From positions 3,421,001 to 3,485,000 of the forward strand of contig NZ_CP044310.1 of assembly GCF_009664365.1 (NCBI RefSeq): 64,000 nucleotides of DNA, read 5' to 3'. Source of the DNA: Paenibacillus xylanilyticus (lineage in GTDB: Bacteria; Bacillota; Bacilli; Paenibacillales; Paenibacillaceae). Every line of letters begins with the position of its first letter. Position 1 is the first letter of the stretch. A model generated the notes under the pieces. The model ran no database searches, was not told where the DNA came from, and saw only the letters and a program-made list of their open reading frames with translations. Shown here piece by piece: positions 1 to 8,867 of this stretch. The position numbers and the translations under genes are program-made.

Positions 1-590
1 ATTGGCCTTCCTTTTTTGAACGGACTGCGTTTTTGTACGCATCTGTGTTTGGACTGCTGGGGTTTGGATTGGTAACAAGTTGGACATTCGGCCGAGAGTA
101 TTCCGATCGAACGCTCAAGGATTTGCTTGTTTTACCTGTATCACGTGGTAAAATTGCGATTGCCAAATATGTCGCAATTATATTCTGGTGTTTTGTAATG
201 ATGTTGATCAGCTTGGTTTATGCCTTAATACTTGGTTTTGCACTCAGACTTCCTGGCTTTTCGTTTGCGATTGTACAACATTATTTGTTCTTAATACTTA
301 CTATTGGTGCTCTCCACCTATTATTAAGTGCACCTCTTGCCCTATTGGCCTGTATATCGCGAGGTTATCTGGTACCGATCGGTTTTGCATTTACAACTTT
401 AATGTTAGCATTGGTGTTCGGTCCTACCGCCATTGGAGCCTATCTGCCATGGTCTGTCCCTGCTTTGCATTTGCAGGAAAGCGGAGTATCTTTATTTCCG
501 TTGCTGGCTACTAGTTACTTACTGGTTTTCTTAATCGGACTCCTAGGTCTCATTGGAACGGTTACATGGTTACAAAACAGAGAGCAGTGA
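1..590 (+). CDS. ABC-2 family transporter permease, 5' truncated by window edge
   Basis: The reading frame is open from base 3 with no stop before 590, so the gene begins outside the window; the TTG at 33 is not a convincing start. About 195 residues are visible, almost all in long hydrophobic stretches (roughly five to six membrane helices). The visible N-terminal part has the cytoplasmic loop typical of ABC-2/BcrB-type permeases (a GREYSDRTLKDLLVLPVSR motif between helices). Such proteins pair with a separate ATPase to export peptides or bacitracin-like antibiotics. The ATPase would be expected just upstream, outside the window. The family call is fairly sure, the substrate unknown. Confidence 0.8.
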   Translation, partial: WPSFFERTAFLYASVFGLLGFGLVTSWTFGREYSDRTLKDLLVLPVSRGKIAIAKYVAIIFWCFVMMLISLVYALILGFALRLPGFSFAIVQHYLFLILTIGALHLLLSAPLALLACISRGYLVPIGFAFTTLMLALVFGPTAIGAYLPWSVPALHLQESGVSLFPLLATSYLLVFLIGLLGLIGTVTWLQNREQ

Positions 591-735
591 TTACCAGTCT
601 CTTATTGTTCATGGAAAGTACAACCTTCAACATGTATCTGAGCTCTGTAGCATAGGAAGGCTCAACCATATCGTCTACAGGCCCTCCCTCCATTATCTTC
701 AGCGCCAGCATTTGATCAGCTAAAAGGATATTGAA

Positions 736-776
736 ACAGCGGCATGGTAGAACACAAAATCCTACCATGCCGCTGT
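736..776. repeat. 15-bp perfect inverted repeat without T run
   Basis: Arms 736-750 and 762-776 are exact reverse complements around an 11-base loop. It lies between the convergent ends of the ABC-2 permease gene and the UspA gene and could terminate both, but neither side has a real T tract, so it is not a textbook intrinsic terminator. The rest of 591-824 shows nothing gene-like. Confidence 0.6.
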
Positions 777-824
777 ACGTTCCACGTTCGTATATCAATA
801 CATCCTCTCTGCAGTACAAAGGAG

Positions 825-1256
825 TTAATGAACAATGAGAACTGGGCAAATTGCCAGCTGTGAAACCTTGTGGCTGACACTTCCAAGCATGATTTCTTTT
901 ATGCCGCTTAGCCCACGGCTTCCAATAATAATGAGTTGCTGCTTAGTATCCCTTGCATATCTTAATATTTCATGTGCAGGGTTTCCCTTAAGATGAACTG
1001 TTTTCGGGTTAATCCCCGCAGATTCTAATTTGGATTTGGCTTGTTGTAATTGTTCCAAACTCGCTTTCTCCATTTCGTTCAATATTTCTTCCAAGAAATT
1101 CTCTGGTACATATGTCATGCCATTCGATACATATTCCTGGCTGACATGAATCAAGGTAACTTGAGTTGATTTGTTTCGGGCTATTTCAACGGTTGCATCG
1201 AGGATTTTGTTCGTTATTTCATCTTGATCAATGGCCACCATAATGTTCTCAAACAT
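825..1256 (-). CDS. Universal stress protein, UspA family
   Basis: 143 residues, the normal length for a single-domain cytoplasmic Usp. The N terminus (MFENIMVAIDQDE) is the usual first beta strand with its Asp. The C-terminal half carries the ATP-binding pattern G-x2-G-x9-GS (GSRGLSGIKEIMLGSVS), so an ATP-binding Usp is likely. ATG is preceded by AAAGGAAG. Its start overlaps the end of the upstream MFS gene by 8 bases, so the two are probably co-transcribed and translationally coupled. Its exact role is unknown; Usp proteins typically act in stress survival. Confidence 0.92.
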   Translation of the reverse strand: MFENIMVAIDQDEITNKILDATVEIARNKSTQVTLIHVSQEYVSNGMTYVPENFLEEILNEMEKASLEQLQQAKSKLESAGINPKTVHLKGNPAHEILRYARDTKQQLIIIGSRGLSGIKEIMLGSVSHKVSQLAICPVLIVH

Positions 1257-2493
1257 TTTTATCTTCCTTTCCCTGCAGCGCGTAGCTATACCGATTACCT
1301 ACAAAACGGTTTCTTGCTGCTCCAATCCCAACTAAAAAGAGTAAGACTGAAGCACCAAGTAGAATGAAAAGTGGTAGTTTCCAGCTATTTGTCGCATCAT
1401 GCAGATATCCTATAAGGGCCGGACCGACTGCGGCAAGAAGATATCCGATCGATTGCGCCATGCCTGACAGTTCGGCAGCTTGATGGGCATTTTCAGTACG
1501 TAATCCAAAAAACATCATGGACAAACTAAAGGCGAAGCCTCCCCCAATGCCGAGGATTATAATCCATAACAATATGATATCGGAACTACCGTAAAGAAGT
1601 CCGAGCGTTCCCGTCAAAAGCAAAGTGGTTGTGATGCCCACTAACAAACGTTGGCTAGACATTCGCCCAGCAATAACGGGAACAAGAAAGGTAAATGGAA
1701 GCATGGCTAACTGCATGATCGAGAGGTACCATCCGGATTGGTTGGAGTCAATTCCTTGTTGCTTTAAAATTTCGGGCAACCATGCGATCAACACATAGAA
1801 CACCATAGATTGAATACCCATAAACAAGGTTACTTGCCAGGCAAGAGGGGATCGCCATACATTGACATCGTTACTGTCCTTCTGTTGGCTCGTCGTGGCT
1901 GTTTGCCTCGTTTGATTTCTTAATTGGGGTAACCAACAAAGGATCGATACGAAGCTTAGAATCCCCCATATTCCCAATGCTCCCTGCCATTTTAGACCTG
2001 CGTTCACGGCTAGCGGTACACTTATTCCTGATGCGATTGCTCCACATAAACTCATTGAAATGGAGTAAAGACCTGTCACGGAACCTATTTTATTTGGGAA
2101 ATCCCTTTTGATAATACTAGGCAATAATACATTACATACGGCAATTGCGAACCCGAGAATTGCAGTCCCTAGATACAGGTTAGCTGCGCCAGATAAAGAA
2201 CGTATTACAATCCCAACCGTCAGAAATATGAGTGCAATCAAAATGATGCGTTCAACACCATACATTCGTCCTAATTTGGGTACTAGAGGCGATAATAAAG
2301 CAAAGGCAAGCAAGGGCAGCGTTGTTATGAGGCCGGCTAATGTATTTGAAATTTGAACGTCATCCCTTATGAGACTCACTAAAGGCCCGACTGAGGTTAA
2401 GGGAGTACGTAAATTAGCTGCAATCACTATAATGCCGAGAATGATAAATCCTATAGAGGATGGAATGGCTTTTTTATTTTGTTGGTTCGGCAT
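1249..2493 (-). CDS. MFS transporter, CynX/NimT type
   Basis: 414 residues with about 12 hydrophobic segments and a loop of charged and polar residues near residue 200, the standard two-bundle MFS layout. The first helix followed by NLRTPLTSVGP is characteristic of the cyanate/2-nitroimidazole transporter (CynX/NimT) subfamily. The start has GAAGGGAG upstream. It forms a two-gene unit with the UspA gene and lies downstream of an XRE-cupin regulator transcribed the same way, a common arrangement for this transporter type. Substrate and direction of transport are not readable. Confidence 0.85.
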   Translation of the reverse strand: MPNQQNKKAIPSSIGFIILGIIVIAANLRTPLTSVGPLVSLIRDDVQISNTLAGLITTLPLLAFALLSPLVPKLGRMYGVERIILIALIFLTVGIVIRSLSGAANLYLGTAILGFAIAVCNVLLPSIIKRDFPNKIGSVTGLYSISMSLCGAIASGISVPLAVNAGLKWQGALGIWGILSFVSILCWLPQLRNQTRQTATTSQQKDSNDVNVWRSPLAWQVTLFMGIQSMVFYVLIAWLPEILKQQGIDSNQSGWYLSIMQLAMLPFTFLVPVIAGRMSSQRLLVGITTTLLLTGTLGLLYGSSDIILLWIIILGIGGGFAFSLSMMFFGLRTENAHQAAELSGMAQSIGYLLAAVGPALIGYLHDATNSWKLPLFILLGASVLLFLVGIGAARNRFVGNRYSYALQGKEDKNV

Positions 2494-2650
2494 TCTTCAA
2501 TTCTCCCTTCTGAATTTATACGTATAGTTTGTTTCCTGCTGATTAAAAAAAGACGCAATAACATCCGCGCGGACAATAAAAGTATATTATAATATATTAT
2601 TATTTACAATAATTATTCTTTATTATATTTTTGGTTGTTTGGAAACAAAA

Positions 2651-2690
2651 ATACAACTCCGAATTCCCGTCATGGAATTCGGAGTTGTAT
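2651..2690 (-). terminator. Intrinsic terminator of the XRE-cupin gene
   Basis: Seventeen-base perfect inverted repeat (2651-2667 and 2674-2690, loop 2668-2673). On the minus strand it is followed by a T-rich tract (2650 downward). It lies 21 bases past the regulator stop codon and separates it from the MFS-UspA unit, which therefore needs its own promoter in the AT-rich stretch 2494-2640. Confidence 0.85.
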
Positions 2691-2710
2691 GATAAGTCAA
2701 ATTATGATCT

Positions 2711-3271
2711 TTAGAAACCATACTTTAAAGAGATATGGAGCACTGTCTCGCTATTCGTATGATTGGTATAAGCGTGAGGACAATCTGCACGAAAACTGAT
2801 CGTATCATATTGATTCAATGTGTGAATTTCTTCGTTGACTTGAATTTCAATGGAACCCGTCATTACTGTTGCAATTTCAGTTGTATTGACATGATGACCT
2901 TCAGGGTAATACGAGCTATTTGGCTGTAAGTAAGCCCGGCACATTTCAATACCGTTGCTTTTAAAGACGGGTTCAATGATCCAATTTTTTTGATCATTAG
3001 AAAATCGCAGTCCTTCGCCCGCTCGATACAAACTCACAGGGTCTTCTGATTTGAACAAAGCCAAGAGCGGCATAGATATGCCTTTTGATATTTTCCATAT
3101 AATCGCCAACGTTGGATTGGTCTCGCCGCGTTCGATGTTCCCCAGTGTAAGTTTGCTTACGCCCGTTATTTCCGCCAAGTCATCCAAGCTCATATTTTTT
3201 TCTTTTCTGTACTTTTTCAAGGCACCACCCAATTGTAATACCATTTGTTTTGATTCATTGAATTCATCCAT
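2711..3271 (-). CDS. XRE-family regulator with C-terminal cupin domain
   Basis: 186 residues. Residues about 14-70 form a Cro/C1-type helix-turn-helix (MSLDDLAEITGVSKLTLGNIERGE), followed by a linker and a small beta-barrel cupin of about 70 residues near the C terminus, the usual layout of ligand-sensing XRE-cupin regulators. Start ATG with GAGGTGA at good spacing. It sits directly upstream of, and co-directional with, the CynX-type MFS gene, which is the most likely target. The ligand is unknown. Confidence 0.9.
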   Translation of the reverse strand: MDEFNESKQMVLQLGGALKKYRKEKNMSLDDLAEITGVSKLTLGNIERGETNPTLAIIWKISKGISMPLLALFKSEDPVSLYRAGEGLRFSNDQKNWIIEPVFKSNGIEMCRAYLQPNSSYYPEGHHVNTTEIATVMTGSIEIQVNEEIHTLNQYDTISFRADCPHAYTNHTNSETVLHISLKYGF

Positions 3272-3470
3272 TAAATATTCACCTCAACAAAAACTGTTAT
3301 AGCTAGTATATTGTTTATCTGAGTGCTTTTCCAGACGATAAGTATTTGTTCCGCAACTGTCTTCTGCTAATAATTGTGTTTGGAAAGCCTCCCTCCTCAA
3401 TATTTAGATATAATGTATATACTTCCAAGTATTTGAGATTTACAACATTTTATTTATAAAGTTATTTTGA

Positions 3471-3704
3471 AAGACAAGCGATCAATCCATCGTAGGAAAC
3501 CAAGGCAATATTCAACGGGTGGCGAAGGCCACCCGTTGGCTACAGAATAACTATTTACAGCCATTAAAAATTGCCAATTTGGCTAAAATGGTTCATCTAA
3601 GTGAATGGGGTCGTGAGCTGAACCTAACAATAAAAAGTATCAGCAAGGAAGCAGGCCAGCTCCCACTTCGTCAGGCTCAGTCCCTTCGTAGCAGCTTGTT
3701 TTAA
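3471..3704 (+). pseudogene. Remnant of an AraC-family regulator
   Basis: An open stretch after a TGA at 3468-3470 reads as the start of an AraC helix-turn-helix (GNIQRVAKATRWLQNNYLQP then LKIANLAKMVHLS), as in AraC regulators with the YqhC-type N-terminal domain. It then jumps to a short segment (GQLPLRQAQSLRSS) resembling the end of the same domain. The ligand-binding half, most of the second helix-turn-helix and a credible start are missing. I read it as an internally deleted, decayed gene, not a 61-residue protein. Confidence 0.55.
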
Positions 3705-4799
3705 TCACGAATGCCGTTCAACATGATTTAAAGGCTGTATTTTGAGGTCGAAGTTAACATTAATTTTCATACTTCCCCAATATTTCAACCATTGCTCTTC
3801 CGTTAATTCTTTAGAAAACGGCTTGAGCGAATGTGTTCCAACTTCTAAGGGATCCACTTTCAACTGTTGCATGCTTTTTAATAATACTGACGTTTTTTCC
3901 TCAAGGTATACTTCAATCTCATGAATGAAATGTTCCAATTGTTCCTCGCTTTGAATATTCTTTTCTCCCTGGTATTCCTCAATTCTTCCTTTCAGGCCCA
4001 CATGTAAAGTCAAGGATGAATAGTCACTCGATAGCTTCATGCGAATTTTGGATCGAATTCGTCCTAAACTGATCGATAACTTTGGAATAGCCAAGACTTT
4101 TAAGAAATGATCGTTATCCAGAAGTTGAAAAATCTCATCGCTTATGTCTTGAGTGACCATTGCTTCTTTGTCATTTCGGAACAAGGCTGTTCCTACGTAA
4201 TTGAAATTGTTCTTATCCGCATGAAAAACGGGCAGAATCGGATCCTTAAGCGGAGAATATAACTTCTTCATAAATTGATGAATATTGACAATGCTCATCT
4301 CACCTTGGTTATGCTTCTCGTAATGTTTTAACATCCGATAAAGGAAATAATCTTGGTTTTCTTGCTTCGTCAATTGATTTTTTATGTATTCATCAAAATC
4401 ACCTCTTACAATCACTAAATAGACACGCATTGAAATATCGGGATCAACCAATATCGTATTGATCAGCTTTTCAATGCCTTCTTTTTTTGCCAGTTCCTCA
4501 TTGATTAATAATATTCTCAGCTGTCCCTGTTTCAGTTCCCGATAATAAATTAAATTAAACTCCTTGCCTCCCTGCTTTATCAGATCAACTTCCTTGGAGA
4601 GAAATCGTTTTTTTTCTTTGATGAGTGGGGGTACTAAAGTGCTGATTTTAAACTTTCCCTCCGTCCCCTTGTCAACCGACCAGAAAACTACAGGAGCAAT
4701 CTCTTCGATCAGATTGTTTTCGACATATGGAGCAGTGCAGCCGGTTATGCACATAAAGGTTACAATCGCCAATAAACCATAATACTTGTAGGGTATCAT
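3705..4799 (-). CDS. Spore germination protein, GerAC (Ger(x)C) family lipoprotein
   Basis: 364 residues with a lipoprotein signal ending at Cys21 (CITGC), so it is predicted to be anchored on the outer face of the inner spore membrane. Length and the C-terminal mixed alpha/beta region fit the C subunit of germinant receptors. Its ATG overlaps the stop of the B-subunit gene by four bases (ATGA), with AAAGGAG upstream. It is the third gene of an A-B-C operon. The germinant it senses with its partners cannot be inferred. Confidence 0.92.
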   Translation of the reverse strand: MIPYKYYGLLAIVTFMCITGCTAPYVENNLIEEIAPVVFWSVDKGTEGKFKISTLVPPLIKEKKRFLSKEVDLIKQGGKEFNLIYYRELKQGQLRILLINEELAKKEGIEKLINTILVDPDISMRVYLVIVRGDFDEYIKNQLTKQENQDYFLYRMLKHYEKHNQGEMSIVNIHQFMKKLYSPLKDPILPVFHADKNNFNYVGTALFRNDKEAMVTQDISDEIFQLLDNDHFLKVLAIPKLSISLGRIRSKIRMKLSSDYSSLTLHVGLKGRIEEYQGEKNIQSEEQLEHFIHEIEVYLEEKTSVLLKSMQQLKVDPLEVGTHSLKPFSKELTEEQWLKYWGSMKINVNFDLKIQPLNHVERHS

Positions 4800-5917
4800 G
4801 CCTGCATACTCTCCTTTCGTTTAACCACAGTGAAAAGGATCGTAGGAACAAGCAAATAAATCAAAGCGCCCAGCCAGATTTGAAGGTTCAGTAACATCGT
4901 TTGACCCGGAACCGTTTGCCATAACCATCGATCCATGATGATGATACTTATCAAAATGACGAACCAACTCGACAACAATCCGGTTAGCGTTGTACTTGAA
5001 TTCATTTTTTTCATAAAAACTCTTGCAGCTCCATAAAAACACAACAAAAGAATTGAAATGTCAAATACATAATTAAACATATGGAAAGAGATTAGAATGT
5101 ACTCGATTCGTTCTAAAGCGCTCGTTTGAAGATAGCTTCCCATATATGCAACCGGAAAGTTGATCCTGCTTAAGAAGTTGGAACCGTAAAACAATACGGA
5201 AGCTATGAACAATAATGAATATTCCAAAATCGTCAGCATGTTGCCCATGACAAGATATTTGGTTATTTTTGTGTTGGAGCTTAACCATGGAACCATAAAG
5301 GCCAAATACACTGGACCGGAAAATGCCGACCATAAAAACAGCAAACCCTGCCATGATTGCCCTGACCATTCGGTGGGGATTAGAGGATACAAATCGCGGT
5401 AATTTGAAATCGACGAAAAGAAAAAAGGAATAAACATGATTAAGATCCACGCCCCGCATAGAAAGGCGATTACGACAAAACGCAATGTTTTTTCCATGCC
5501 ATGTGAAGCCACAAATAAACTGATCGATAGAATAACGAGGATCAGCCACGTTTTATTCATTGATGGATAAATAAAACTATGGAGCATTTCAACGTAACCC
5601 AGAGTGATGATTGAAATTTTCAACAGGATTATCAAAAAACCAAGTATTGCAAAAATGTGAACCGTCCGTTTTCCAAAAAGCTGTACAAATCCTTGATAGC
5701 CTTTGGCTGCATAACTGGAAGCAAACCATCTGGACAGCATCATCAAATTAAGTTGAGACAGCAGCCCCAAGGCGATTATTCCCCAAACCATATAGGAATG
5801 GATCAAATAAACGGGCATGATTAGAACAAAATAATGCATTTGCGTACGATTAACCAACAAAAGTAAATGGATGCCGCCAAGGGTGGAGGTTTGTTTGAAT
5901 AAGGATAGAGTCTTCAT
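4796..5917 (-). CDS. Spore germination protein, GerAB family permease
   Basis: 373 residues with about ten membrane helices, the amino-acid-permease-like B subunit that forms the germinant-binding part of Ger receptors. A longer frame opens at 5941, but the ATG at 5917 overlaps the TGA of the A-subunit gene as ATGA and has an upstream AGGAG, so 5917 is preferred. It is the middle gene of the three-gene receptor operon. No obvious defects are seen. Confidence 0.92.
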   Translation of the reverse strand: MKTLSLFKQTSTLGGIHLLLLVNRTQMHYFVLIMPVYLIHSYMVWGIIALGLLSQLNLMMLSRWFASSYAAKGYQGFVQLFGKRTVHIFAILGFLIILLKISIITLGYVEMLHSFIYPSMNKTWLILVILSISLFVASHGMEKTLRFVVIAFLCGAWILIMFIPFFFSSISNYRDLYPLIPTEWSGQSWQGLLFLWSAFSGPVYLAFMVPWLSSNTKITKYLVMGNMLTILEYSLLFIASVLFYGSNFLSRINFPVAYMGSYLQTSALERIEYILISFHMFNYVFDISILLLCFYGAARVFMKKMNSSTTLTGLLSSWFVILISIIIMDRWLWQTVPGQTMLLNLQIWLGALIYLLVPTILFTVVKRKESMQA

Positions 5918-7380
5918 TTCTTCATCTTCTCCTGTCGCCATTTCTGTAATGGTTTTAGATTACTCGGACGCGTTTTCATCCAAATCAAGGGACCGCGAAT
6001 AAAGAGGTCAATCCAATCCTTCCCGTAAAAAGGAGAAAGCGGTGCTAGATAAGGTTGACCTAGTGACGTTAATGCATGGAGATGCGCAAGAATTCCGATC
6101 AATCCAACCACGATTCCTGGCAACCCAAGAACCGATGCAAGGATAAGAAGAAATACTTGCAACAGAACCATGGATTTGGTCATTTGATAGTTGGGGACCA
6201 AAAAGAAAGCAATAGCGGATATACCCATCAGAACAATTAATACTTTACTTGCAAAGCCTGCTTCCACAGCCGCTTGTCCTATGACAATACCGCCGATAAC
6301 CCCTAAAGTTTGACTCGTTTTGGTCGGCATTCGCAAACTAGCTTCTTTGATGATTTCCAGCGTTACGATCATGAAAAGTCCTTCCACAAACGGAGTAAAA
6401 GGCAATTTGCTTCTCGATTCCAATAATACGAAGAGAATCGGCAGTGGAACCATTTGGTAATGAAATGTAGTTAACGCTACATAAAAAGGAATCATCGTCA
6501 AAGAAATAATAAAACTTCCATACCTCATTAAACGCAAGAAACTGGCAACCGGCCAACGCAGGAAATAGTCTTCGGGTGATTGGAACAGATGAAATAATGT
6601 AATGGGAGCAATTAATGCAAACGGTGAATTGGAGACTAATAAAGTCAGCTTACCCTCACCTAATGCGTAGGCACAGGCATCCGGCCGATCCGTTTGTAGA
6701 AACTGCGGAAAGACCGTATGGTTATGATCTTCAATAAAAGCTGCAAGCTGTGCGGAGTCTAAAAACTGATCGAAATCCACACTTTCAATTTTCTTTCTTG
6801 CAAGGGAAACAAATTCCGGATTAATGATTCCGTCTATGTACAATAACACAACCTTCGTTTTACTCAGTGACCCGATAGTGAAGCTTTCTGTTTTTAATGT
6901 CGTTATAGGCAAACGTCTGCGCAACATTGTAATGTTTTTATCGATTTGCTCGCTGAAACTGTCTTTTGCTCCATATATGACCGTTTCCGTTTCGGAAGGT
7001 TCAACTGCCCGACCAAGAGGATTTTCCAATTGAACGCCTAGGCACTGATCGTTGACGGAATCGTAGAGAAGAACAAATCCTTGCATTAATTTTTGCTCGG
7101 CATCTTCGATTGATGTAATTTCCGAAAAATCGGAATTGATGATAACTGAAGAAACCGTATGGTCAGTAGATCGATGAAGCGGCTTAACAATCGCCTCGTT
7201 CAAACGCTCTGGATCGATTAACGTTTTTATAAATAAAAGATAGACTGAAGCATCGGTACCCATTCTGTGTTCAAGAACTTCGGCATCATCCATATGATTT
7301 AATTTCTGTTTTAATTCATCAAGCCATATGGACATGGACTCTTGAGGATTTTCCATCTGAGGTTCGTGTTTTTCAACCAT
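5914..7380 (-). CDS. Spore germination protein, GerAA family
   Basis: 488 residues, typical A-subunit length. A soluble N-terminal region of about 270 residues is followed by membrane segments in the C-terminal half (from roughly residue 285) and a hydrophilic tail ending in basic residues. Family motifs such as PFTPFVEGLFMIVTLEIIKEA and the GIVIGQAAVEAG helix are clear. The start has AAAGGAGGAG upstream. It is the first gene of the operon; a candidate sigma-G promoter lies about 50 bases upstream. Confidence 0.94.
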   Translation of the reverse strand: MVEKHEPQMENPQESMSIWLDELKQKLNHMDDAEVLEHRMGTDASVYLLFIKTLIDPERLNEAIVKPLHRSTDHTVSSVIINSDFSEITSIEDAEQKLMQGFVLLYDSVNDQCLGVQLENPLGRAVEPSETETVIYGAKDSFSEQIDKNITMLRRRLPITTLKTESFTIGSLSKTKVVLLYIDGIINPEFVSLARKKIESVDFDQFLDSAQLAAFIEDHNHTVFPQFLQTDRPDACAYALGEGKLTLLVSNSPFALIAPITLFHLFQSPEDYFLRWPVASFLRLMRYGSFIISLTMIPFYVALTTFHYQMVPLPILFVLLESRSKLPFTPFVEGLFMIVTLEIIKEASLRMPTKTSQTLGVIGGIVIGQAAVEAGFASKVLIVLMGISAIAFFLVPNYQMTKSMVLLQVFLLILASVLGLPGIVVGLIGILAHLHALTSLGQPYLAPLSPFYGKDWIDLFIRGPLIWMKTRPSNLKPLQKWRQEKMKK

Positions 7381-7428
7381 GGTCTTCTCCTCCTTTATTC
7401 TAATTGATCAATATGATCATATGGTTAG

Positions 7429-7457
7429 TATATTGTCCTGTAATCGAAAAATCATAC
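7429..7457 (-). promoter_or_regulatory. Candidate sigma-G promoter of the germinant receptor operon
   Basis: On the minus strand GTATG (7457-7453) and CAATATA (7435-7429) are 17 bases apart and lie upstream of the GerAA start at 7380. These resemble the forespore sigma-G elements (-35 GHATR, -10 CATNNTA). Germinant receptor operons are known sigma-G targets in Bacillus. The match is by eye. Confidence 0.5.
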
Positions 7458-7511
7458 GACTGGCCCTGGATCGGAAGCTTGGTAGCGAATTGTTTTGGGA
7501 AAAATGAACAA

Positions 7512-7548
7512 AAAAACCAACGCGACCGACAACATGTCGGTACGCATT
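7512..7548 (-). terminator. Probable intrinsic terminator between the GNAT and germination genes
   Basis: Stem of about ten pairs (7519-7530 with 7536-7548, one bulge) followed on the minus strand by seven T. It would end transcripts coming from the acetyltransferase gene before the germination operon. The remaining 7549-7812 contains nothing recognisable as a gene. Confidence 0.6.
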
Positions 7549-7812
7549 TGTTAGTTTAAATGAAAGAATTATCCATAAGCCTCAATGTCTTATTTATTGC
7601 TGATGCTGAACTGATGTTCATGTCCATCCGCTTACATTACATTGTCCATAACCATTATTTACCACCTAAACCATTGTGTCATCAGATTTAAGACCAACGG
7701 TATGACGACGACTGCCGTTATGGTATATTACGGAACCGTTTCGCCTCTAACATCGCTTCCATCCGTGAATTATAATCCATATCTTCCCTTCTCCAGTTAT
7801 TGAGGAAAAGGG

Positions 7813-8385
7813 TCACCTCTTCCGGTAAGCAACCTTATGAAAAGCTTGGATATAACGAAATAGTTCCTCACCCTTATCAGACACATGCGTGTTTTCATCC
7901 AGTGGCAAAATCATTGCCTGATACGGTTCAGGTACCATACTATATTGATGAACATAGGAGGTTAGGACAAATCCGTTGTGTTGCCAAAACTGAATGCGTT
8001 GCTGATGAGCCTCTGTTGTCCCGGACTCCGCCTCGATGATTATCCCTTTGACTCCATGTTCCCTTATGGCCCAAGCTCTGAGTTGCTTCAGCATCCAGGT
8101 TCCGATACCCGACCCACGCAGCTTCTGTTCAATCGTAAGGTAATCGATGATCAGGATGCGGTCTGCACCATTCCCCACCAGTCCAGTAACTGCCATCGCC
8201 ACCACTTCTCCATGATGCACGCCCGTATGTAAATAACCAATCCCCCGATGCAGCATACTGCGAAGAATCGCTTTTGTCTTGGCGCCCCTTGGAAAAGCCT
8301 CATGATAGATTCGCTCCATCCGGGCCCATAATGGTTCATCCCACGCCTCTATAGTCATAAACTCTAATTCCAGCACTTTTTTCAC
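7813..8385 (-). CDS. GNAT family N-acetyltransferase
   Basis: 190 residues from a GTG start; an ATG at 8358 is an alternative start. The central part has the acetyl-CoA binding segment of GNAT enzymes: EQKLRGSGIGTWMLKQLRAW fits the R/Q-x2-G-x-G/A loop. This is followed by a strand and the late helix with FWQHNGF. Substrate unknown. Single gene flanked by long non-coding stretches; a terminator lies downstream at 7512-7548. Confidence 0.85.
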   Translation of the reverse strand: MKKVLELEFMTIEAWDEPLWARMERIYHEAFPRGAKTKAILRSMLHRGIGYLHTGVHHGEVVAMAVTGLVGNGADRILIIDYLTIEQKLRGSGIGTWMLKQLRAWAIREHGVKGIIIEAESGTTEAHQQRIQFWQHNGFVLTSYVHQYSMVPEPYQAMILPLDENTHVSDKGEELFRYIQAFHKVAYRKR

Positions 8386-8867
8386 CCCCAGTTTTTATCA
8401 AAACAAATCCTGCTTTGTTTCGTCCAAATCCCAAGTTCCAAGTTGTAATTAACGGATGCTGCACCAACAAAAAAGCAATGAGGCTTGCAAAAAAAAGGTT
8501 CCGGTGTCACATTAAGCGTTCCTCTCTTAGAATCCAGTAAAATCCTCCCTTTATATACTAACCGTGTTAGATTAAGATCATTCTACGAAGAGAGCGGCTC
8601 TATGCGCCCCTCTCCTATGATTATTGTACTCTAAAATTGCTTGGAGCATATTTGTTTCCAAATTTGTTGTATAGGGCTGAAACACATAGTATATCAATAG
8701 ATCATGTACTGAGAAAAATACGGACAGTGTCATCGTCATAATCCAGATGGGAAGCAGTGTACTTATATACAGCACAAAAAAAAGAGCAAGCCATCTTTTG
8801 GATGACCTGCTCTTTTTCATGTAAAGCCTCCTCTTCATGACATTGCCAAAGAGGGATCTTCAAGTGA
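8386..8867. other. 482-bp non-coding stretch holding the SDR terminator
   Basis: No convincing gene. An 80-codon minus-strand frame with an AGGAGG (start 8820) is open here, but its first codons are the terminator hairpin described separately, so it is judged spurious. The part near 8386-8577 should hold the promoter of the acetyltransferase. Confidence 0.5.
8775..8813 (-). terminator. Intrinsic terminator of the SDR gene
   Basis: Thirteen-pair stem (8783-8795 with 8801-8813, including G-T pairs) around a five-base loop, followed on the minus strand by eight T. It sits 55 bases beyond the SDR stop at 8868. Confidence 0.85.

Noticed and set aside
562..849. Minus-strand ORF of 95 codons downstream of the UspA gene
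   Set aside because: No ribosome site, no recognisable family; crosses the inverted repeat at 736-776 and overlaps both neighbouring gene ends.
8578..8838. Minus-strand ORF of 86 codons (or 80 from 8820 with AGGAGG), predicted small membrane protein
   Set aside because: Codons near the preferred start coincide with a strong intrinsic terminator of the upstream SDR gene (stem 8783-8813 plus eight T), so both the hydrophobic stretch and the AGGAGG are probably by-products.
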